This document shows, one piece after another, positions 24,657 to 32,135 of a stretch of 64,000 nt of DNA (positions within the stretch are counted from its first letter, which is position 1; every line of letters starts with the position of its first letter). The notes beneath the pieces are model-generated. The model had not been told where the DNA came from. It worked only from the letters and a program-made list of their open reading frames with translations, and ran no database searches. The stretch is from Sphingomonas lycopersici. GTDB lineage: Bacteria; Pseudomonadota; Alphaproteobacteria; Sphingomonadales; Sphingomonadaceae. Both the position numbers and the translations under genes were made by a program. The stretch is from contig NZ_JANFAU010000008.1 of NCBI RefSeq assembly GCF_026130605.1, positions 108,468-172,467 on the forward strand, in the 5' to 3' direction.

Positions 24657-25103
24657 TCAAACCTCCTTCGCCGCCGCCAGCACCGCGGCGGCGTGGCCCG
24701 GCACCTTCACCTTGCGCCACGCCCGGACCAAGGCGCCTTCCTTCCCGAACAGGAAGGTCGCGCGCTCGATCCCCATATATTTCCGGCCGTAGAGCGACTT
24801 TTCGACCCACACGCCGAACGCCTCGCATGCCGCGCCATCCTCGTCGCTCGCCAGCGGCACCTTAAGGTCATATTTGGCGATGAAATTGCTGTGCCGCTTC
24901 GGGCTGTCCTTCGAGATGCCGAGCAGCGCCACGCCTGCCGCGGCGAAATCGTCCGCCAGCGCGGAGAAGTCCTGCGCCTCGCGGGTGCAGCCGCTCGTAT
25001 CGTCCTTGGGGTAGAAATAGACCACCAGCGGTCGCGGCAGCGCGGCGAGCCGCACCGGGGCGCCGTTGGGGTCGACCAAGGTCAGGTCGGGAATCTTATC
25101 CAT
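24657..25103 (-). CDS. bcp: Thiol peroxidase of the Bcp/PrxQ family
   Basis: A 148-residue peroxiredoxin that reduces hydroperoxides. The peroxidatic cysteine is C39 in YPKDDTSGCTREA. The resolving cysteine that Escherichia coli Bcp has five residues later is replaced by Q44; the only other cysteine is C93 (AACEAFG), so the enzyme is either one-Cys or uses C93 as an atypical partner. The motif YMGIERATFLF near the end is family-typical. It overlaps the glnE stop by 8 bp, so the two are co-transcribed. Confidence 0.9.
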   Translation of the reverse strand: MDKIPDLTLVDPNGAPVRLAALPRPLVVYFYPKDDTSGCTREAQDFSALADDFAAAGVALLGISKDSPKRHSNFIAKYDLKVPLASDEDGAACEAFGVWVEKSLYGRKYMGIERATFLFGKEGALVRAWRKVKVPGHAAAVLAAAKEV

Positions 25104-27774
25104 TGCTCACTCCTAGCCACGCGGCGCGCACCTCCTGCCGCGCCGCAGCGAAGCCGGCAAGCACCGCCGCCCAATCCTCATAGCCCAGCGCGCGCGCGAT
25201 CAGCGCACGCGTCGCCGCCGCCTCCGGCTCCTGCGCATCGGGCGCGACCAGCCGCAGCGTAACGAGCAGCCGCGTCAACAGATCGTGCGCCGCGCCCATT
25301 CCGGGCGGCAGCAACGCGCCGAGCAAGTCGATCGCCCGCCCCAGCCGCGGATCGAACCCGGTGCGGTGCTCGAGTTGCAAGGTGTGGACCGCGAATTCCA
25401 GATCGACCAGCCCGCCCGGCAGCAACTTGGCGTCGAGCGGCCCCGCCGGCGGCTTATGCGCGGCCATTTCGGCGCGCATGTTCGCGGCATCGTTCACCAC
25501 GTCGTGCGGCTTGCGCGCGCCCGCCAGCACCGCCGCGATCTCCGCCGAGAGCGCCGCGCGCGCCGCGGCCGAGCCGAACACCGGACGGGCGCGGGCCAAC
25601 GCCATATGCTCCCACGTCCACGCCTCCTCGCGCTGATAGCGCGCGAACGAATCGAGGCTGACCACCAGCGGCCCCTGCGCCCCCGACGGGCGCAGCCGGG
25701 TATCGACCGAATAGAGCGGCCCCGCCGCCGTCGCGACCGACAGAGCCGCGGTGACGCGCTGCGCCAGCCGATTGTAATAGAGCGTCGCGCCGAGCGGCTT
25801 GGCGCCGTCCGATTCCGCCGCGAAATCGCCGGTGAACAGATAAATCAGATCGAGATCGGAGGCGTGGGTCAGCTCGCCCCCGCCCATCCGGCCGAGCGCG
25901 AGGATGACGAATTCGCTGTTCGGCACGCGGCCGTGCGCGATGGTGAATTCGGCGACGGTCGCCGCCGCCAGCGCCTCGATCGCCGCCTCGGCGACCCGGC
26001 CGTAACCCGCGGAAACCTCCAGCGGATCGGCGACGCCCGCAATGATCTGCGTCCCCAGCGCGAACCTTTTGTCGCCGACGACGCGGCGCGCATGATCGAG
26101 CCGCGCCTGATAATCGGCGCCGCGCTCGACCGCTTCCATCTCGGCGACCAGTTCGGCGACGCTGCCGACCGGGGCGAAGGCGGTCGCGTCGATCAACCCG
26201 TCGAGCAGATCGGGGCGGCGCGACAGTTCGTCAGCCAGGGTCGGGGCGTGACTCAGCACCGTGGCGAGCAGATTGGCGAGTGCCGGCCGCGCCTCCAGCA
26301 AGCGAAAGATGTTGATCGCGCTCGGCAATCGCTCAAGCAACGTATCGAGGCGCTGCAATGCTGCCTGCGGCACCGGCGCGTCCGCGACCGCCGCGACGAT
26401 CCCCGGGAGCACCGCCTCCAGCGCCGCCTTGGCCGCGGGGCTGCGCAGCGCGGGATAGCGCCCCGAGCGCCACGATCCGATCCGCGCCGCGGCCCCCTCC
26501 GCATCGGCGAAACCGAGCGCGGCGAGCTGCTCGACCAGCTTGGCCGGATCGCTCGACAAAGCGGTGTCGGCCGGCGCGGCGAGCACGTCGAACACCGCCG
26601 CCACCCGTTCGACATGCGGACGGAGGTGATCGAGCAGCGCCGCGCCATCGGCACGCCCGTCGAGCCGCGCGACCCGATCGAGCGCGTCGCCGGTCGGCAG
26701 ATGATGCGTTTGGCGATCGTCGATCATCTGGACGCGATGCTCGATCGTGCGCAGCGCCTCATAGGCCGCGGTCAGCGCGCGCGCGTCGTCGGGGTCGATC
26801 CGCCCGGCCTCCGCCAGCGCCGCGAGCGCCTCGCGGGTATTGCCGACGCGCAGCGCCGGATCGCGGCCGCCGTGGATCAGCTGGTGGATCTGCGCGAAGA
26901 ATTCGACCTCGCGGATTCCGCCGCGCCCGCGTTTCAGATCATAGCCGGGGCCGAATGCCTGGCCCTGCGAATGATGATCGCGGATCCGGCGGGTGATGTC
27001 GACGATCTCGCCGATCGCGCCGAAATCGAGGCTGCGCCGCCACACGAACGGGCGGATAGCGTCGAGGAAGCGCGTACCGAGCGCGATATCGCCGGCGCAG
27101 GCACGCGCGCGGATGAAGGCGGCACGCTCCCACGGCAGCGCCTGCGATTCGTAATAAGTGATCGCCGCCTCTATCGGGATCGCGATCGGGGTCACCTCGG
27201 GCGACGGGCGCAACCTGAGGTCGACGCGCAGCACATAGCCGTCGCCATCGCGCGTCTGGAGCAGTTCCACGACGCGCCGCCCGATCCTGACCGCGGCGTC
27301 GACCGGTTCCTCGCGCGGCTTGGTCGGCAGCGTCTCGGGGTCGAACAGCAGGATCGGATCGATGTCCGAGGAATAATTGAGTTCGCGGCTGCCCTGTTTG
27401 CCGAGCGCGATCGCGGCGAAGCCGACCGGTTCGGCGCCCGGCGTACGCTCCTCGATCGCCGCGCGGATCGCACGATCGAGCGCGGCATCGGCGAAATCGG
27501 ACAATGCGCGGGTGACCGCGGTAAGATCGAGCGCGCCGGAAAGATCGCCGACCGCCGCGACCAGCGCAAGCCGGCGCCGCGCGAGCCGCAGCGACTGGCT
27601 CACCGGTCCCTCGCCGAACCTCGCCGCCGCACCGAGCGGCAGCGCGCCCTGCGCCAGCGTCGCCGCGAGGTCGGGCTCGCGATCGAGCAGCATCGCGAGG
27701 AACGGCGCATTGTCGCGGGCGCGATCGAGCGCGTTTTTCGCGACGGCGGGAGCGATTTGGACGATATCATTCAT
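25096..27774 (-). CDS. glnE: Bifunctional glutamine synthetase adenylyltransferase/adenylyl-removing enzyme
   Basis: An 892-residue two-headed enzyme that attaches and removes AMP on glutamine synthetase according to nitrogen status. Two nucleotidyltransferase domains are visible: GKQGSRELNYSSDIDPILLFD near the N-terminus (adenylyl-removing) and GRMGGGELTHASDLDLIYLF in the second half (adenylyltransferase), each with the G-x-D-x-D metal motif. The start was set at ATG 27774; a TTG 13 codons upstream extends the frame. Length agrees with the family. It is divergent from the candidate nepR paralog at 27828, with 53 bp between them. Confidence 0.94.
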   Translation of the reverse strand: MNDIVQIAPAVAKNALDRARDNAPFLAMLLDREPDLAATLAQGALPLGAAARFGEGPVSQSLRLARRRLALVAAVGDLSGALDLTAVTRALSDFADAALDRAIRAAIEERTPGAEPVGFAAIALGKQGSRELNYSSDIDPILLFDPETLPTKPREEPVDAAVRIGRRVVELLQTRDGDGYVLRVDLRLRPSPEVTPIAIPIEAAITYYESQALPWERAAFIRARACAGDIALGTRFLDAIRPFVWRRSLDFGAIGEIVDITRRIRDHHSQGQAFGPGYDLKRGRGGIREVEFFAQIHQLIHGGRDPALRVGNTREALAALAEAGRIDPDDARALTAAYEALRTIEHRVQMIDDRQTHHLPTGDALDRVARLDGRADGAALLDHLRPHVERVAAVFDVLAAPADTALSSDPAKLVEQLAALGFADAEGAAARIGSWRSGRYPALRSPAAKAALEAVLPGIVAAVADAPVPQAALQRLDTLLERLPSAINIFRLLEARPALANLLATVLSHAPTLADELSRRPDLLDGLIDATAFAPVGSVAELVAEMEAVERGADYQARLDHARRVVGDKRFALGTQIIAGVADPLEVSAGYGRVAEAAIEALAAATVAEFTIAHGRVPNSEFVILALGRMGGGELTHASDLDLIYLFTGDFAAESDGAKPLGATLYYNRLAQRVTAALSVATAAGPLYSVDTRLRPSGAQGPLVVSLDSFARYQREEAWTWEHMALARARPVFGSAAARAALSAEIAAVLAGARKPHDVVNDAANMRAEMAAHKPPAGPLDAKLLPGGLVDLEFAVHTLQLEHRTGFDPRLGRAIDLLGALLPPGMGAAHDLLTRLLVTLRLVAPDAQEPEAAATRALIARALGYEDWAAVLAGFAAARQEVRAAWLGVSNG

Positions 27775-27827
27775 TGCCGGCGCTACCTGCCGAGAAACTT
27801 CATCGGCGTTCAACCGTTTTCGCGAGG

Positions 27828-27995
27828 ATGGAACGTCGTTTTACCTCGTCCGACGTCTCGCCCGCCGCGGGATTCGTCGTATCGCCGCCGCAGCGCAGCG
27901 ACGGCATCGGCGAATCGCTGCGCCGCGCCTTCCAGCCGCCCCCCGTGCCGGATTCGATGCGCGGATTGCTCGATCGGCTGTATCGGCTGGAATAA
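27828..27995 (+). CDS. Candidate second NepR-like anti-sigma factor
   Basis: A 55-residue protein with codon use like real genes here. Its second half, GIGESLRRAFQ-PPPVPDSMRGLLDRL, lines up with the core of the NepR encoded at 30129 (DMGSALRSIYQ...AIPDEMLSLLGKL): the LR-x3 helix, the PxPD turn and the LL-xx-L helix are all kept, but the linker between helices is about three residues shorter. NepR proteins bind EcfG sigma factors and are displaced by phosphorylated PhyR. It lies alone, 147 bp from the end of the ecfG gene, which converges on it. GAGG abuts the ATG, so the start or expression mode is uncertain; a TTG at 27774 would lengthen it. Confidence 0.55.
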   Translation: MERRFTSSDVSPAAGFVVSPPQRSDGIGESLRRAFQPPPVPDSMRGLLDRLYRLE

Positions 27996-28036
27996 GCGGA
28001 AGACAGGTCGCGCCTGTTCTCATTCCACACGTCATG

Positions 28037-28117
28037 TCATGCCGGGCTTGACCCGGCATCCAGAGCCAGGGGCGGCATCGCTTGTGACTCTGGATGCCGG
28101 ACAAGCCCGGCATGACG
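28037..28117. repeat. Palindromic intergenic repeat, family C (copy 2)
   Basis: TCATGCCGGGCTTGACCCGG and its near complement, with one base lost in the right arm. It lies between the converging nepR-like and ecfG genes and may terminate both. Confidence 0.7.
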
Positions 28118-28142
28118 ATAAGAGCCCGTTTCGCAAAAACGC

Positions 28143-28787
28143 TCAGCGATCCCGGCTCAGCTCGTCCACCTCGTGCATGATCGTATCGAGCGTCGTGCGC
28201 CCCGAATCGTCGCCCTTCTGCCCGGTGCGGCCGGTCATGTCGCGACCGCTCATCAGCGCCTCGAGCGCGACGCGGCCGCGCGCGACGCGGCTCTTGATCG
28301 TGCCGACCGCAACCCCGCAGATTTCGGCCGCCTCTTCATAAGCGAAGCCGCCGGCACCGACGAGGATCAGCGCCTCGCGCTGCGGTTGCGGCAACATCAG
28401 CAAGGCGCGCTGCATGTCGGCAAGCTCGACATGCTTGTCCTGCCCCGCCGGCGCGGCGAGCAGCCGATCGGCGACGAGATCGTCCCACTCGCCACGGAAG
28501 CGCGAGCGCCGCATCTGCGACAGATAAAGGTTGCGCAGGATGATGAAGGTCCAGGCGCGCATATTGGTGCCGGCCTGAAAGCGCTTGCGCGCCGCCCAGG
28601 CCTTGAGCAGCGTCTCCTGCACCAGATCGTCCGCGAGATCGCGGTTACCCGAAAGCGATCGGCCGAAGGCGCGCAGGTGCGGAATGACCTGCGCCAGCTC
28701 GGCCTTGAACTCGGGGTCGGAAAGCGCGACGTGCCCGGCAGGCGACGTCACATCCGCCCCATCATCCTGCGATGGATCTTGCGTCAT
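28143..28787 (-). CDS. ecfG: General stress response ECF sigma factor EcfG
   Basis: A 214-residue sigma factor with sigma2 and sigma4 regions and no regions 1 or 3. FGRSLSGNRDLADDLVQETLLKAW and NMRAWTFIILRNLYLSQMRRSRF are hallmarks of the EcfG group; region 4 holds EALILVGAGGFAYEEAAEICG and GTIKSRVARGR. A short polar C-terminal tail is present. It directs RNA polymerase to GGAAC-N16/17-CGTT promoters and is held by NepR until PhyR is phosphorylated. It is transcribed after phyR and a small membrane gene, not behind nepR. Its Shine-Dalgarno sequence is weak. Confidence 0.93.
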   Translation of the reverse strand: MTQDPSQDDGADVTSPAGHVALSDPEFKAELAQVIPHLRAFGRSLSGNRDLADDLVQETLLKAWAARKRFQAGTNMRAWTFIILRNLYLSQMRRSRFRGEWDDLVADRLLAAPAGQDKHVELADMQRALLMLPQPQREALILVGAGGFAYEEAAEICGVAVGTIKSRVARGRVALEALMSGRDMTGRTGQKGDDSGRTTLDTIMHEVDELSRDR

Positions 28788-28897
28788 GATGTCGCGATCA
28801 TTCCCCGTCGCAACCGGCTCTGCCCGGTCTGTATTTATAAGATAGGCGTGCAGGCGCAATTTGCCACCCGCCTGCCATGCTGCCGCCGTCGAGGCGA

Positions 28898-29041
28898 CTA
28901 GACCCGCACGAGCACGAGGATCGCAAAGATCACCACCACCAGCACGAGGGAAAAACCGAGGATATACCGCGTCATATGCGGTGTTGCACCAGCTCTCGCC
29001 TGTTCCGTGCTGCGGTGTACCGTTTCGTTTTCGTCCGCCAT
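28898..29041 (-). CDS. Unannotated 47-residue single-span membrane protein between phyR and ecfG
   Basis: A short reading frame on the same strand as phyR and ecfG encodes a polar N-terminus (MADENETVHRSTEQARAGAT) and one hydrophobic helix (YILGFSLVLVVVIFAILVL) ending in VRV. It sits 41 bp after phyR and 110 bp before ecfG. Codon third positions are mixed but acceptable. No family is recognised. A candidate EcfG-type promoter lies directly upstream (29050-29074). The clean helix and the conserved-looking setting argue for a real gene; a shorter version could start at the internal MTRYILG. Confidence 0.55.
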   Translation of the reverse strand: MADENETVHRSTEQARAGATPHMTRYILGFSLVLVVVIFAILVLVRV

Positions 29042-29049
29042 AGAACACC

Positions 29050-29074
29050 AACGAACAACAACCGTTTTGGGTCC
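29050..29074 (-). promoter_or_regulatory. Candidate EcfG-type promoter for the small membrane protein and ecfG
   Basis: On the minus strand GGACC, 16 bases, then CGTT: one mismatch to GGAAC-N16-CGTT. The -10 ends 8 bp before the start codon of the 47-residue gene, so either the leader is extremely short or the promoter serves ecfG or a shorter product. Confidence 0.35.
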
Positions 29075-29082
29075 GTATCAAC

Positions 29083-29877
29083 TCATTCGGCGGGCACGGT
29101 CGATTGATCGAAAAACAATGCCTGGCTGATCGCGGCTTTCACGGTAGAGCGCTGGAATGGCTTGGTGATCAGAAAGGTCGGCTCCGGCCGCTCGCCGGTC
29201 AGCAGGCGTTCCGGGAAAGCGGTGATAAAGATCACCGGTACCTGGAATTCGGCGAGAATATCCTTCACCGCGTCGATTCCCGAACTGTCGTCGGCCAACT
29301 GGATATCCGCCAGCACCAGTCCCGGCCGGTCCTCCATCGCCAGCGCGACCGCTTCGTCGCGGGTCACCGCGACGCCGGTCACCTCATGGCCCAGATCGCG
29401 CACGATCGTCTCGACGTCCATCGCGATGATCGGCTCATCCTCGATGATCAATACGCGCGCGCGGGTCTGCTTTTCGATTTCGGTCATTGCCTCCGCAACC
29501 AATTCTTCCACCTCCTCGGGTTCGACATCGATCAGATAGGCAGCGTCTTCGGGGGTGAACCCCTCCATCGCGGTCAGCAGCAGCGCCTGCCGCGACAGCG
29601 GCGTCATCCGCGCCAGCCGCGCACGCGCGATGCTCTCATGCTCGCTGGCATCGGCGCTCGCCGTGCCCTCGATATGCGCCGACCCCCAGATCACCTGGAA
29701 GGTACGATAAAGGCCGAGCCGGGGATCGACATCGCGCGGGAATTCCGCCGGCGCGGCAACGATCGCCTCCAGCGTCGCACGGACATATTGGTCACCCTGG
29801 GACTGGCTGCCCGTCAGCGCGCGGCTGTAGCGCCGAAGAAACGGAAGATGCGGCGCAAGCTGTTGTCCAAGCGACAT
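29083..29877 (-). CDS. phyR: General stress response regulator PhyR
   Basis: A 264-residue two-domain protein. Residues 1-135 imitate an ECF sigma factor (LPFLRRYSRALTGSQSQGDQYVRATLEAI; LSRQALLLTAMEGFTPEDAAYLI) but lack promoter contacts; residues 140-262 form a receiver domain with the acidic pocket IEDEPI, phospho-acceptor D191 in LVLADIQLAD and K239 in LITKPF. When phosphorylated it binds NepR and releases EcfG. It is divergent from nepR-phyP with a 251-bp shared control region. Length and motifs are typical. Confidence 0.96.
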   Translation of the reverse strand: MSLGQQLAPHLPFLRRYSRALTGSQSQGDQYVRATLEAIVAAPAEFPRDVDPRLGLYRTFQVIWGSAHIEGTASADASEHESIARARLARMTPLSRQALLLTAMEGFTPEDAAYLIDVEPEEVEELVAEAMTEIEKQTRARVLIIEDEPIIAMDVETIVRDLGHEVTGVAVTRDEAVALAMEDRPGLVLADIQLADDSSGIDAVKDILAEFQVPVIFITAFPERLLTGERPEPTFLITKPFQRSTVKAAISQALFFDQSTVPAE

Positions 29878-30007
29878 TGGCGGTGGTTTCTCCTCACAGG
29901 GCCGGAAGCGCCTTTGCCTCGCCCGGCCGATTCAAACGCGATAACACGGCAACCGATCGCCCGCCGACCGGCCCTGCGGCCAACCGGCGAATTTGTCACC
30001 GGCAAGT

Positions 30008-30032
30008 GGAACCAACGAGCCGGTTTTTGGTT
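30008..30032 (+). promoter_or_regulatory. Candidate EcfG-type promoter upstream of nepR-phyP
   Basis: GGAAC (30008-30012), 16 bases, then GGTT (30029-30032), one mismatch to the EcfG consensus GGAAC-N16/17-CGTT. It lies about 95 bp upstream of nepR in the right direction, which would give autoregulation as known for nepR genes in this class. Confidence 0.45.
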
Positions 30033-30128
30033 TCATTATGCTCACCGCACAATGTGTGTGCGGGGCCTTGCGGTTTCTGGCAACCGCGTCTTTTAGAATC
30101 CCGACGGTCGGGCGGTTCCGGGGGGCAT

Positions 30129-30293
30129 GTGTTGAGTTCGGACGATCAGGCAAAAAAACCGGATCGACAGAAGGGCGCGGCGGTCCAGCGCAAGGACCGC
30201 GATATGGGCTCGGCCCTGCGCTCGATCTATCAAAAGACAGTCGAGGAAGCGATCCCGGACGAGATGCTGTCGCTGCTCGGCAAGCTCGACTAG
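30129..30293 (+). CDS. nepR: Anti-sigma factor NepR
   Basis: A 54-residue protein with a polar, disordered-looking N-terminal half and the NepR core DMGSALRSIYQKTVEEAI followed by PDEMLSLLGKL, two short helices that clamp EcfG and are captured by phospho-PhyR. GTG 30129 is taken as start; TTG 30132 has slightly better spacing to the G-run upstream. It is divergent from phyR and 12 bp before phyP, so it is likely co-transcribed with phyP rather than with ecfG. Confidence 0.88.
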   Translation: MLSSDDQAKKPDRQKGAAVQRKDRDMGSALRSIYQKTVEEAIPDEMLSLLGKLD

Positions 30294-30305
30294 ATCGTAG
30301 CCGAA

Positions 30306-31898
30306 GTGGCTGGGAACGCAGGATATCCCGGCTCGGCGACAGCCTTGGCGCGAATCTTCGTCGCGCGCTGGCCGACCGGAGCCAAATTATTCGTGATCCT
30401 AAGCGTGGCGTTGCTGCCGCTGGCGGTGATCGCGGTATTCGCCACCTTGCAGACGACCCGCATCGCCGACACCGAATCGCGCGCCGGGCTGCGCCTCGCC
30501 TCCAACGAAAGCAGCCGCGCGATGGCGATCGAGCTGATCGGCGACATGACCGCGCTCCACGCCGCGGTCGATGCGCTCGAGCTCGATCCGCATAACGGCC
30601 CGAGCTGCGCGCGCGCGCAGGGCGTATTTGCGCAGCAATCGACGATTGGCACCCGGTTCGTCATCTTCGATCGGCAAGGGCGGGCGGTGTGCGGGGTTTC
30701 CTTCCCCGGCGCGCGTGATGTCGCGAGCCAGGCCAGGCACGCGATCGTCTTCGCGCGGTTGGTGCCGGGGCGCGGGCTGCTGCTCGGCATCGCGTCCAAC
30801 CGGCACGGGATGTTCGGCGCGGCCTTTTTCCCCACCGAATTCCTCGCCAACCTCAGCCGGCCGAGCGGCGCCATCCAGTCCTATCAGCTCTCGCTGGTCA
30901 AGGGCAACGAACGGCTGGTGATCGACGCCATGCCGCGCGAATCCGCGCTCGAACGGCGCAGCGCCAACCGCACCGATCTCGGCATCGCCGGGCTGGCGCT
31001 GGAAATGGAGATGCGGCGCACCCCGATCACCTCGTCGCTGGTCATCGCGCTGCTGCTGCCGTTGCTGATGTGGGCCGCGGCGGCCGGGATTTCGTGGTTC
31101 GTAGTCGATCGCCTGCTGGTGCGCCCGTTGCGCCAGCTCCGCACCGATATCGCCGCGCTCCACCCCGGCGAGGAGCTCGATCCGGCAATCCTGCGCACGC
31201 TCCACGCGCAGGAGATCCGCGAGTTGGGCGATACGTTCCGCGCCCTCACCCGCACCGTCTCGCTGCACGAGGCCGGGCTGGCCGAGGGGCTGGTGCGCCA
31301 GACCCGCCTGACGCGCGAGGTGCATCATCGTGTGAAGAACAACCTCCAGGTGATCTCCAGCCTGATCAACCTCCACGCCCGCAGCGCGCGGACGCCCGAG
31401 GTGACGCAGGCCTATGCCTCGATCCAGCGCCGCGTCGATGCGCTGGCGGTGGTGCATCGCCACCATTTCGCCGAGCTGGAGGAAAACCGCGGGCTCGGGC
31501 TGCGCCCGGTGATCAGCGAACTCGCCACCAGCATCCGCGCGACCGCGCCGGAGGGAAGCCGGGTCGGGCTGGCGCTCGATCTCGATCCCTTCTTCGTCGG
31601 GCAGGATGTCGCCGTCCCGATCGCCTTTCTAGTCACCGAGGCGGTCGAACTGGCGATGGCGTGCGATCGCGAGGCGCAGATCCGCATCACGCTGAAGCCG
31701 GCGCCTGGCGAGGCGGATCGTGCGATCCTGCGCATCTCCTCCCCCGCGCTGATCCAAAGCGAAACGCTCGTCGCCCGGCTCAGCCAGCGCTACGGGCGGG
31801 TGATGGAAGGGCTGTCGCGCCAATTGCGCGCGCCGCTCGATTATGATGCCGCGATCGGCGAATATGCGATCGCGATCACTATTCTCGGGCTCGAATGA
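30306..31898 (+). CDS. phyP: PhyP-like sensor protein, HisKA_2 family with degenerate ATPase domain
   Basis: A 530-residue membrane protein: helix 27-49, periplasmic sensor about 50-241, helix 242-266, a HAMP-like linker and a HisKA_2 dimerisation domain with EVHHRVKNNLQVISSLINLH (phosphorylatable H341). The ATPase domain is degenerate: the N-box reads FLVTEAVELAMAC, lacking the asparagines of active kinases, and no DxGxG box follows. This fits PhyP, which in Sphingomonas melonis Fr1 is a negative regulator of PhyR, presumably a phosphatase. It directly follows nepR. The start is GTG 30306 with no strong ribosome site, consistent with coupling to nepR. Confidence 0.82.
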   Translation: MAGNAGYPGSATALARIFVARWPTGAKLFVILSVALLPLAVIAVFATLQTTRIADTESRAGLRLASNESSRAMAIELIGDMTALHAAVDALELDPHNGPSCARAQGVFAQQSTIGTRFVIFDRQGRAVCGVSFPGARDVASQARHAIVFARLVPGRGLLLGIASNRHGMFGAAFFPTEFLANLSRPSGAIQSYQLSLVKGNERLVIDAMPRESALERRSANRTDLGIAGLALEMEMRRTPITSSLVIALLLPLLMWAAAAGISWFVVDRLLVRPLRQLRTDIAALHPGEELDPAILRTLHAQEIRELGDTFRALTRTVSLHEAGLAEGLVRQTRLTREVHHRVKNNLQVISSLINLHARSARTPEVTQAYASIQRRVDALAVVHRHHFAELEENRGLGLRPVISELATSIRATAPEGSRVGLALDLDPFFVGQDVAVPIAFLVTEAVELAMACDREAQIRITLKPAPGEADRAILRISSPALIQSETLVARLSQRYGRVMEGLSRQLRAPLDYDAAIGEYAIAITILGLE

Positions 31899-31945
31899 CC
31901 GCGAAACGCCGTCGACCCGCGAATTGACTTTTTTTTACGATGGAC

Positions 31946-31970
31946 GGAACCGCGCTTCACAACGGTCGTT
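31946..31970 (+). promoter_or_regulatory. Perfect EcfG-type promoter
   Basis: GGAAC (31946-31950), 16 bases, CGTT (31967-31970): an exact match to the general stress response consensus. Transcription should start near 31976-31978, just before the two-hairpin RNA candidate. Confidence 0.75.
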
Positions 31971-31976
31971 CTGCTC

Positions 31977-32078
31977 TTCGGATAGCGAAATCATGCCCCC
32001 CCGCTCTCGCTATCCAGGTCACAGGCCCGAAAGCGTCGTCACTCCCCCCCGGTGGCGCTTTCGGGCCTTCATTTTTGC
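31977..32078 (+). ncRNA. Candidate stress-induced small RNA with two C-rich hairpin loops
   Basis: Right after a perfect EcfG promoter comes a perfect 9-bp stem (GGATAGCGA 31980-31988 with TCGCTATCC 32007-32015) whose loop contains seven C, then a perfect 12-bp stem (GGCCCGAAAGCG 32024-32035 with CGCTTTCGGGCC 32056-32067) whose loop also contains seven C, followed by TTCATTTTT. The second stem is a textbook intrinsic terminator. Total length is about 100 nt with no convincing reading frame. C-rich loops that can pair with Shine-Dalgarno sequences are a feature of several alphaproteobacterial regulatory RNAs. It could instead be only a leader of the entericidin gene, but the terminator lies before that gene. 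Confidence 0.6.
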
Positions 32079-32135
32079 GGGTTTCCCAAAATCGCCGTAA
32101 GACCGGTGCGGTCCCGCGCTTTCAGGAGGTTCGCC

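Noticed and set aside
25285..28341. Open frame of 1018 codons antisense to glnE
   Set aside because: Low-complexity Arg/Gln/Glu composition typical of antisense frames in high-GC DNA; glnE on the minus strand explains the region.
31899..31945. Possible phyP terminator around the T8 run at 31930-31937
   Set aside because: No stable stem precedes the T run; it is more likely AT-rich spacer upstream of the EcfG promoter.
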